16,066 nt of DNA from DAOTXS01 sp034433515 (GTDB taxonomy: Bacteria; Chloroflexota; Anaerolineae; UBA4142), in NCBI GenBank assembly GCA_034433515.1, contig DAOUAL010000011.1, positions 1 through 16,066 of the forward strand. The letters are read 5' to 3'. Each line of letters begins with the position of its first letter. Positions within the stretch are counted from its first letter, which is position 1. The translations under genes were made by a program, and so were the position numbers. Below the pieces are notes generated by a model. The model was not told the DNA's origin. It searched no databases and worked only from the letters and a program-made list of their open reading frames with translations. Shown piece by piece: positions 6,749-12,427 of the stretch.

Positions 6749-7639
6749 TTGGGCAAATTGAGTGTCTTGATTGGTAAACCCGAAACCATTCAAGAAATTT
6801 TGGTCAATGCCACACGCGCGCTTGGGGCAACGATGGAGTACCACGAAGCGCGTTTGCAAGCAGAGATTTTGTTGGCGCACACACTTGAGACGACGCGCGC
6901 CATGGTGCTGGCGCGTTTGAATGAAACACTCGCGCCCGAAGTTGCCGCGCGGTTCGCCGCGAACGTGGCGCGGCGTGCCAAACACGAACCGCTCGCCTAC
7001 ATCATCGGGCATCAAGAATTTTATGGACTCGATTTCATTGTGGATCGGCGTGTGCTCATTCCGCGCCACGAAACGGAAATACTCGTGCAAATTGCGCTCG
7101 ACCGCGCGCGCACAATGGCTTCGCCCACGATTGTGGACGTGGGCACCGGGTCGGGAGCGTTGGCATTGACCTTGGCATATCATCTGGCGGACGCGCGTGT
7201 CTATGCGCTCGATCAATCGCATGATGCGCTGGAGGTGGCGCGACTCAACGCGAAACGTTTGAATGTGGACGCGCGTGTGAAATTTTTGCACAGCGATTTG
7301 CTCGCTGCGTTCACCGACGTGTTCGATGTGTTGGTTGCCAACCTGCCGTACATTCCCACGCATCGTTTTGAACAGCTTCCGCGTGAGATTCGCGCGTTTG
7401 AACCACGCGCCGCGCTCGACGGCGGTGAAGACGGCTTGGGGGTGATGCGGCGATTACTGGCGCAGTTGCAGGCACACGCCAATCGGAATGCCATTGCGTT
7501 GCTAGAAATTTCGGAAGAGCAGGGCACGAGCGCGATGGAAGCGGCGTATCGCATTTTGCCGCGCGCGGTCGTAACTTTGCATCGCGATGTGGAAGGATTG
7601 GATCGCGTGATGGAAATCCAGATGACGAGTGCGGAATGA
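6749..7639 (+). CDS. prmC: Release factor glutamine N5-methyltransferase
   Basis: PrmC methylates the Gln of the GGQ motif in RF1 and RF2 using S-adenosylmethionine. The 296-residue product has the N-terminal helical substrate domain, the family segment PLAYIIGHQEFYGLDF (81-96), LIPRHETE (103-110; usually LIPRPETE), the AdoMet loop VDVGTGSGAL (129-138) and catalytic-loop NLPY at 198-201, where most family members have NPPY. Leu at the second position is as in rRNA adenine dimethylases, so activity is probably kept. The TTG start at 6749 has a GGGGGG run five bases upstream; no better in-frame start is near. It serves prfA in the same run but is separated from it by the restriction-modification pair and the lipoprotein. 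tsaC follows 28 bp later. Confidence 0.93.
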   Translation: MGKLSVLIGKPETIQEILVNATRALGATMEYHEARLQAEILLAHTLETTRAMVLARLNETLAPEVAARFAANVARRAKHEPLAYIIGHQEFYGLDFIVDRRVLIPRHETEILVQIALDRARTMASPTIVDVGTGSGALALTLAYHLADARVYALDQSHDALEVARLNAKRLNVDARVKFLHSDLLAAFTDVFDVLVANLPYIPTHRFEQLPREIRAFEPRAALDGGEDGLGVMRRLLAQLQAHANRNAIALLEISEEQGTSAMEAAYRILPRAVVTLHRDVEGLDRVMEIQMTSAE

Positions 7640-7667
7640 GCCAATGATCGGCGATCAAGGACGTGAG

Positions 7668-8300
7668 ATGCAAACACAATGTTTGTCGTGTAACAATTCG
7701 CAATCGCTTGACGATGCGGTACAACTCTTACGTGCCGGTTATGCAATTGCGTTTCCCACCGATACGGTTTATGGCCTGGGCGCAGATGGTTTCAACGAAC
7801 GCGCGATCGAGCAACTGTTTGTTGTTAAGGAACGTGAACGTGGCAAAGCGATTCCGTACTTGCTGGCAGACGCGAGCGATCTCGTCCACGTGGTGCAAGA
7901 AATGCCGCGTGCCGCCCAGTTGCTCGCGGAAAAATTCTGGCCCGGCGGATTAACCCTCGTGGTGCCTGCGTCGCCGCGTGTGCCCAAGGTTCTGATCGCT
8001 GGCGGCGATACGGTAGCCGTTCGTGTGCCCAATCATCCAATCACGCGCGCCCTCATTGCCAAAATGGGTGTTCCGCTGGCTACCACCAGCGCGAACATCT
8101 CCGGCGGTCCTGACCCGGCAAACGCGCAAGAAGTTTTGGCTCAACTCAACGGACGCATTCCGCTTGTTCTCGATGGCGGCGCAACGCGCGGCAATGTGCC
8201 TTCGACCGTTGTGGATGTAACGAGTGATCCGCCAAAAGTGTTGCGTGCGGGAGTGATTGCCAGGGAGGAGATTGAGCGCGTGTTGGGAAAAGTTGGATAG
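7668..8300 (+). CDS. tsaC: L-threonylcarbamoyladenylate synthase (YrdC/Sua5/YwlC family)
   Basis: The enzyme makes threonylcarbamoyl-AMP from threonine, bicarbonate and ATP for the t6A37 modification of ANN-decoding tRNAs. It has 210 residues, the length of the single-domain form. FPTDTVYGLGAD (29-40), the basic K54/R56/K60 cluster in VVKERERGKAIPYLL, KFWPGGLTLV and TTSANISGG are all YrdC signatures. The open frame extends back to GTG 7629, but AAGGA (7657-7661) six bases before ATG 7668 marks that as the start. The order prfA-prmC-ywlC is as in Bacillus. The stop codon lies inside an 8-bp tandem repeat (8291-8314), so the C-terminal residues KVG come partly from repeat DNA. Confidence 0.93.
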   Translation: MQTQCLSCNNSQSLDDAVQLLRAGYAIAFPTDTVYGLGADGFNERAIEQLFVVKERERGKAIPYLLADASDLVHVVQEMPRAAQLLAEKFWPGGLTLVVPASPRVPKVLIAGGDTVAVRVPNHPITRALIAKMGVPLATTSANISGGPDPANAQEVLAQLNGRIPLVLDGGATRGNVPSTVVDVTSDPPKVLRAGVIAREEIERVLGKVG

Positions 8301-8314
8301 TTGGATCGTTCAAA
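8291..8314 (+). repeat. Octanucleotide repeat at the tsaC/glycosyltransferase junction
   Basis: Two exact AGTTGGAT units (8291-8298 and 8299-8306) are followed by the degenerate CGTTCAAA (8307-8314). The array supplies the end and the TAG stop (8298-8300) of tsaC and fills the gap before the next ATG at 8317, where no clear ribosome site is seen. Its wording resembles the TCGTTGGT array at 12286. Confidence 0.7.
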
Positions 8315-8316
8315 CG

Positions 8317-9453
8317 ATGTTGATTGGAATTGATGCTTCACGGGCTACGAGTCGCGCGCCGACCGGCACGGAAACCTACTCGCGTGAATTGATTCGCGGC
8401 CTGCTCGCGTTGGATCAGCGGAACCTGTATCGGCTCTACACGCGCGAACGCGTCGCGCCTGACTTTTTCGCCGATGCGCGTCTCAAGCACCACGTACCAC
8501 GCGCGACGCACTACGAGATTCGTACTATGTCTTTCCCTCGCCTCTGGACACACGTACGTTTGTCGGTCGAAATGCTCACCCGTGCGCCCGATGTGCTCTG
8601 GATTCCGGCGCACGTCTTGCCCCCCATTCATCCGCGCCGATCCATCGTAACCATCCACGATTTGGGACATTTACATTTTCCGCAAGCGCATCCCGTTTTG
8701 CAACGACTGTATCACCGATGGTCAACGCTCTGGAACGTGCGCACCGCTTTACATCTCCTTGCCGATTCCGAAGCCACGCGCGAGGACCTTGTTCAACGAT
8801 TGAATGTGCCGTCGGAAAAAATCACGGTGGTGTATCCGGCGTTCGATGCGCAATTGTTCAAGCCGGTGCGCGATGTTGCGCAGATCGAAAATGTTTGCGC
8901 GAAATATCGTATAGGCAAAGACTATGTGCTGAGCATTGGCACGATGCATCCCCGTAAAAACTATGCGCGACTTGTCGAGGCGTTTGCGCGTGTGATTTCA
9001 AACCTTGAAACTTTGAACTTGCAACTCGTTATCATCGGCAAGCGCGGATGGTTACACAAGACTATTTTTGAATCCGTGACGCAATGGGGTTTGCAATCAC
9101 GCGTTCATTTTCTCGATTATGTGCCGGCGGCGGATTTGCCGGCGCTCATCAGCGGTGCGCGTCTGTTTGCCTTTCCGAGTTTGCACGAAGGGTTTGGCTT
9201 GCCGATTCTGGAAGCGCACGCGTGTGGCACACCCGTCGTTTGCTCGATGACTTCGTCGCTGCCGGAAGCGGCGGGTGACGCCGCGCTCTTTTTCGATCCG
9301 TTGGATGTGGATGCCATTGCTGGGGCGATGGCGCGCGCGCTGACCGATGAGACATTACGCGCCAAGTTGATAGCGCGTGGCGAGGAGAACATCAAACGCT
9401 TTTCGTGGCAGGTCAGCGCGCGCGCCGTGCTCGATGTGATTTCAAGTCTATGA
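8317..9453 (+). CDS. GT4-family glycosyltransferase (GT-B fold)
   Basis: The 378-residue cytoplasmic enzyme would transfer a sugar from a nucleotide-sugar donor to a lipid, polysaccharide or protein; the substrate is unknown. Signs of GT4 are the N-terminal GIDASRATSRAPTGTETYSREL, SIVTIHDLGHLHFP, the linker SIGTMHPRKNYARLVEAF (206-223) and the donor-binding EGFGLPILEAHACGTPVV, with the E-x7-E pair at E291/E299. The product resembles mannosyl- or rhamnosyl-transferases of O-antigen type. The first plausible start is ATG 8317; the frame extends back to 8257 only through tsaC. Residues 228-237 (SNLETLNLQL) come from a 7-bp repeat tract. The stop overlaps the ATG of the S8 protease (ATGA), so the two are coupled. 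Confidence 0.88.
   Translation: MLIGIDASRATSRAPTGTETYSRELIRGLLALDQRNLYRLYTRERVAPDFFADARLKHHVPRATHYEIRTMSFPRLWTHVRLSVEMLTRAPDVLWIPAHVLPPIHPRRSIVTIHDLGHLHFPQAHPVLQRLYHRWSTLWNVRTALHLLADSEATREDLVQRLNVPSEKITVVYPAFDAQLFKPVRDVAQIENVCAKYRIGKDYVLSIGTMHPRKNYARLVEAFARVISNLETLNLQLVIIGKRGWLHKTIFESVTQWGLQSRVHFLDYVPAADLPALISGARLFAFPSLHEGFGLPILEAHACGTPVVCSMTSSLPEAAGDAALFFDPLDVDAIAGAMARALTDETLRAKLIARGEENIKRFSWQVSARAVLDVISSL
8998..9025 (+). repeat. Heptanucleotide tract inside the glycosyltransferase
   Basis: Four 7-bp units occur here: TCAAACC, TTGAAAC, TTTGAAC and TTGCAAC. They encode SNLETLNLQ between a helix (LVEAFARV) and a strand (LVIIG) of the C-terminal Rossmann domain. A perfect TTGAAAC array in this frame would give TGA in the third unit; the unit present there, TTTGAAC, reads TTG instead. 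Confidence 0.75.
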
Positions 9454-10943
9454 GGTCTTTGATTCTGTTCGGTTTGGTGTTATGGATCGTTGCGATGCCA
9501 GTGCAAGCGCAAACGGCAACGATTGATCCACGCGTTCTCGCCGACACTGCCGATGGCGCGACCGCGCGTTTCCTTGTCGTGCTTCGCTCGCAAACGCAAA
9601 CGCGTGCCTTGGTTACCACAACATCGAATCGCGCGCAACGTGCGCGAATCGTGTTCAATGCGCTCAAACAAAATGCCGCGACCACGCAATCGAATGTGCG
9701 GGCGCAGTTGGAAGCGTGGGGTGTCAAGTATCGCGCCTATTACCTCGTGAATGCTATCGCCGTTGAAGGGAATCGCGCGATGGTGGATGCGCTCGCCGCG
9801 CGCGCGGATGTCGCCGCCATCGAATCGGATCGCGCGTTTCCCGTTTCGCTGCCAACTCCAACGGGCAGCCGTGCGCCAACCACAATCGAGTGGAACGTGA
9901 GCAAGATCAACGCGCCGTCGTTGTGGATGCTGGGTTATACCGGGCAGAATATCGTGTACGCGAATGCGGATACCGGCGTGCAATGGACTCATCCGGCATT
10001 GCAACCGCACTATCGTGGTTGGAATGGCGTGGCGGATCACAACTATCATTGGTGGGATGCCATTCATTCCGATTTGAGCGGCAATGGTACGAATCCGTGT
10101 GGTTATAATCTGACCGCGCCGTGCGACGATTATGGACACGGGACGCACACGCTGGGCATTGGCATCGGTGATGATGGCGCGGGTAATCAGATTGGGGTTG
10201 CGCCGGGCGCGCGCTGGATTGCGTGTCGCAATATGGAGCAAGGGTGGGGTAGCCCGAGTACGTATTTGGAATGTCTGCAATTTTTTCTTGCGCCCACCGA
10301 TTTGAACGGCAACAATCCGGATGTGAGCAAGCGCCCGGCTGTGGTGAGTAATTCGTACGGCTGTCCGCCTGCGGAGGGGTGCAGCGTCAATAGTTTGCTC
10401 ACGGCACTCGATAATTTGCGCGCCGCCGGAATCTTTATGGCGGTCTCGGCGGGCAATACCGGCTCCGCGTGTTCAACGGTCAGTGATCCGCCAGCCATTT
10501 ACGATTCTGCCATCACGGTTGGCGCAACAGATTCCAGTGATCTTATCGCCGGGTTTAGCAGTCGCGGTCCGGTAACGATTGACGGGAGCAATCGCCGCAA
10601 GCCCGATTTGGCTGCGCCCGGCGTGAGTATTCGATCCAGTACCGTTGGCGGCGCGTACGGTACGATGAGCGGCACTTCGATGGCGGCGCCGCACGTTGCC
10701 GGGGCAGTCGCATTGTTGTGGTCGGCGATTCCGGCGTTGCGCGGTGATGTGGATGCGACGGAAACCTTGTTGCAACAGACCGCGCTTCATCTGACCACCG
10801 CGCAAGGTTGCGGCGGCGATTCGACGACCCAAGTGCCGAACAATGTGTACGGGTACGGGCGGATTGATGTGTTGGCGGCATACAATTCATTTGTGTCGCC
10901 AGTTCAGCCGTTCATTTATTACTTTCCGATCGTTGGAAAATAA
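9450..10943 (+). CDS. Secreted S8-family (subtilisin-like) serine protease
   Basis: The product is 497 residues. A signal peptide (about 1-20, ending VQA|Q) is followed by an I9-like propeptide (about 38-130, RFLVVLRSQTQ...) and the peptidase domain from about 145. The catalytic triad is visible: D174 in ANADTGV, H230 in YGHGTH, S410 in GTSMAAP. Oxyanion-hole N336 lies in SAGN. Cysteines in the catalytic domain (217, 225, 259, 275, 305, 311, 341) suggest disulfides, fitting an extracellular enzyme. The C-terminus ends in PVQPFIYYFPIVGK. That tail recalls a short hydrophobic tail (Y-L/F-P-L/I-V-x-K/R) I associate with exported Chloroflexota proteins. ATG 9450 overlaps the glycosyltransferase stop by four bases. 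It is the last gene of the run before a repeat-rich gap. Confidence 0.93.
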   Translation: MRSLILFGLVLWIVAMPVQAQTATIDPRVLADTADGATARFLVVLRSQTQTRALVTTTSNRAQRARIVFNALKQNAATTQSNVRAQLEAWGVKYRAYYLVNAIAVEGNRAMVDALAARADVAAIESDRAFPVSLPTPTGSRAPTTIEWNVSKINAPSLWMLGYTGQNIVYANADTGVQWTHPALQPHYRGWNGVADHNYHWWDAIHSDLSGNGTNPCGYNLTAPCDDYGHGTHTLGIGIGDDGAGNQIGVAPGARWIACRNMEQGWGSPSTYLECLQFFLAPTDLNGNNPDVSKRPAVVSNSYGCPPAEGCSVNSLLTALDNLRAAGIFMAVSAGNTGSACSTVSDPPAIYDSAITVGATDSSDLIAGFSSRGPVTIDGSNRRKPDLAAPGVSIRSSTVGGAYGTMSGTSMAAPHVAGAVALLWSAIPALRGDVDATETLLQQTALHLTTAQGCGGDSTTQVPNNVYGYGRIDVLAAYNSFVSPVQPFIYYFPIVGK

Positions 10944-10963
10944 TTGTTGGTGATTACCCAAAA

Positions 10964-11042
10964 CTCACCGCAGAGGCGCAGACGCTTTGCGTGCCGAGTT
11001 TTCTTATTTTTTTCTCTGCGTTCTCGGCGTCTCGGCGGTAAA
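10964..11042. repeat. Imperfect inverted repeat (CACCGCAGAGGCGCAG... type)
   Basis: The arm beginning ACCGCAGAGGCGCAGACG (10967-10984) pairs imperfectly (about 13 of 18) with the arm ending at 11039 (...CGTCTCGGCGGT). A T-rich centre (TTTTCTTATTTTTTTCTCTG) lies between them. I recognise this 'accgcagag-cgcagag' wording as a dispersed repeat in various environmental bacterial genomes. It lies just after the protease stop and could also act as a terminator. Confidence 0.65.
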
Positions 11043-11076
11043 ATGGAGAGGTGGGTAATGACTAGAATCATTGCCT

Positions 11077-11105
11077 TTGACCATCCTTCTCGTTTCGTGT
11101 AAAAT
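11077..11105 (+). promoter_or_regulatory. Promoter of the sulfur carrier/ttuA operon, probably leaderless
   Basis: TTGACC (11077-11082), a 17-bp spacer and TAAAAT (11100-11105) are close to sigma-70 consensus. The expected transcription start, six to seven bases after the -10, falls on the ATG at 11112, and there is no ribosome site upstream of that ATG. The mRNA is therefore likely to be leaderless. Confidence 0.75.
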
Positions 11106-11111
11106 CGTGCT

Positions 11112-11303
11112 ATGCAAATCACCTTTCGCGATAAAAAGTACGAGACCAAACCGAACATCACCGCGCGCGATGCGATCAGAAAGATCGGCCTCGACCCGGA
11201 AGCCGTGTTGGTTATCGTTAATGGCAAATTGGTAACTGACGATATGATTCTGCGTGAAGGCGACGAGGTCAAGTTGGTCGCCGTTGTTTCAGGTGGACGA
11301 TAA
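11112..11303 (+). CDS. MoaD/ThiS-family sulfur carrier, probable TtuB-like partner of the tRNA thiolase
   Basis: The 63-residue beta-grasp protein reads MQITFRDKKYET..., VLVIVNGKLV, ILREGDEVKLVAVVSGGR. The VNGKLV and LREGDEVKLV segments are typical of ThiS/MoaD carriers, which carry sulfur as a C-terminal Gly-Gly thiocarboxylate after activation by an E1-like enzyme. Here the GG (61-62) is followed by one extra residue, Arg63. It must be cleaved off for the usual chemistry, unless the family member works differently. The stop TAA overlaps the ATG of the thiolase gene by one base (TAATG), which strongly links the two: the carrier would donate sulfur to the thiolase. No E1 gene is in the window. 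Start at ATG 11112 with the promoter directly upstream. Confidence 0.85.
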   Translation: MQITFRDKKYETKPNITARDAIRKIGLDPEAVLVIVNGKLVTDDMILREGDEVKLVAVVSGGR

Positions 11304-12280
11304 TGCATTGTCGCAAGTGTAGCGAACGCGCGGTCATCAATATGCGCCATCACAAGTTGGCGTTGTGCGCCGAGCATTACGTGGAATGGTTCACGGCGCA
11401 GACTGACCGCGCTATCGAAAAATATAAAATGTTCACGCGCGCTGAGCGCATTCTGGTGGCGGTGAGCGGCGGCAAGGATTCGCTTTCGCTCTGGGATGTG
11501 TTGTTGCGCTTGGGTTATCAAGCGGATGGGTTGTACATTGGCTTGGGAATCAATGAGCCAATCCCGTACTCGGACGTGTCGTTGGAAAAGACGCAGAAAT
11601 TCGTGGCGAGTGGTGAGTGGCAAGTGGCGGGTAACGAGGAGACGCAACACGCCACCCACTTTACGCCAACATTGCACATCGTTGACATTCCGCAAACCTA
11701 TGGCAAGACGATTCCGGAAATTTCGCGCGAGAAAATGCGCGGCCAAGGACGCCCGTGCGCGGCATGCGGCTTGACCAAACGTTACGTGATGAATCGGCTG
11801 GCGTACGAAAAAGGGTACCCTGTGTTGGCGACCGGACACAATCTGGACGATGAAGTGGCTGTGTTGTTTCAAAATACGTTGCGTTGGCAGACCGGTTATC
11901 TCGCACGCCAAGCGCCGGTATTGCCCGCCTCACGCGAAGGGTTGATCAAGAAGGTCAAGCCATTCTGCCGATTCTACGAACGCGAGACGGCAACCTATGC
12001 GTTGGTGCGCGGCATTGATTATATCTACGACGAGTGTCCGCACGCGGTTGGCAACCTCACCAACTTTTACAAGACCTTGTTGAATCAACTTGAAAATGAA
12101 TCGCCCGGCTCGAAATTGAGTTTCTATCTTGAATTTCTCCGCGCGCGCAGTGAAGGTGCGTTCGAGCAGTTCAACAAAACCGAAGCATTGCACGCGTGCG
12201 AAATTTGCGGCCAACCCACTAGCGCACCGGGTCGTTGTGCATTTTGCCGGATGTGGGAGGTTAGTCGGATAGGCGCGTAG
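11303..12280 (+). CDS. ttuA: TtuA-type tRNA 2-thiolation enzyme (PP-loop ATPase with zinc fingers)
   Basis: The 325-residue enzyme adenylates a tRNA uridine carbonyl and replaces it with sulfur; TtuA acts on T54, while relatives act on U34 or C32. An N-terminal zinc finger has C3, C6, C22 and H25. The PP-loop is SGGKDS (55-60), and GHNLDDE (178-184) binds ATP. C152 and C155 (PCAAC) with C245 (DEC) match the three [4Fe-4S] ligands of TtuA. A C-terminal zinc finger uses C299, C302, C312 and C315. This layout is TtuA/Ncs6-like rather than MnmA-like. Residues 101-123 are made by 7-bp repeat arrays and replace what I recall as a short helix-strand turn. ATG 11303 overlaps the carrier stop. The target position, U54 or another, is uncertain; thermophily would favour U54. 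Confidence 0.88.
   Translation: MHCRKCSERAVINMRHHKLALCAEHYVEWFTAQTDRAIEKYKMFTRAERILVAVSGGKDSLSLWDVLLRLGYQADGLYIGLGINEPIPYSDVSLEKTQKFVASGEWQVAGNEETQHATHFTPTLHIVDIPQTYGKTIPEISREKMRGQGRPCAACGLTKRYVMNRLAYEKGYPVLATGHNLDDEVAVLFQNTLRWQTGYLARQAPVLPASREGLIKKVKPFCRFYERETATYALVRGIDYIYDECPHAVGNLTNFYKTLLNQLENESPGSKLSFYLEFLRARSEGAFEQFNKTEALHACEICGQPTSAPGRCAFCRMWEVSRIGA
11603..11669 (+). repeat. Composite heptanucleotide arrays inside ttuA
   Basis: Five units, GTGGCGA, GTGGTGA, GTGGCAA, GTGGCGG and GTAACGA (11603-11637), are followed after four bases by ACGCAAC, ACGCCAC, CCACTTT and ACGCCAA (11642-11669). Two different 7-bp vocabularies are thus joined head to tail. They encode VASGEWQVAGNEETQH and on to TP, between a helix and the strand LHIVDIP. 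Confidence 0.85.
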
Positions 12281-12285
12281 TGGGG

Positions 12286-12341
12286 TCGTTGCATCGTTGG
12301 TTTGTTGGTTCGTTCGTCTTTCGTCACTGGGCTCATTGGTT
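12286..12341 (+). repeat. Octanucleotide array between ttuA and murJ-2
   Basis: The 8-bp units TCGTTGCA, TCGTTGGT, TTGTTGGT and TCGTTCGT are followed by increasingly degenerate units (CTTTCGTC, ACTGGGCT, CATTGGTT). It starts five bases after the ttuA stop. It abuts, within 13 bp, the 7-bp array at 12354, so nearly the whole intergenic gap is repeat DNA. Confidence 0.75.
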
Positions 12342-12353
12342 CATTTCTCTAGG

Positions 12354-12416
12354 AGTCTCCCATCTCTAACCTCCAGTCTCCATCTTCCAATCTCCCCACC
12401 TCGAATCTTCACTCTG
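12354..12416 (+). repeat. Pyrimidine-rich heptanucleotide array in the murJ-2 leader
   Basis: Nine units of 7 bp run in phase: AGTCTCC, CATCTCT, AACCTCC, AGTCTCC, ATCTTCC, AATCTCC, CCACCTC, GAATCTT and CACTCTG. The array ends 11 bases before the GTG of murJ-2. No -10/-35 pair is obvious in the gap, so the array occupies the place where a promoter or leader would be. Confidence 0.85.
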
Positions 12417-12427
12417 CAACAGGTGTC

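Noticed and set aside
6584..7363. 259-codon minus-strand ORF across the nuclease end and prmC
   Set aside because: Antisense to prmC motifs; no family resemblance.
9480..10280. 266-codon minus-strand ORF in the S8 protease
   Set aside because: It is an Arg/Ile-rich shadow of a gene with a full catalytic triad.
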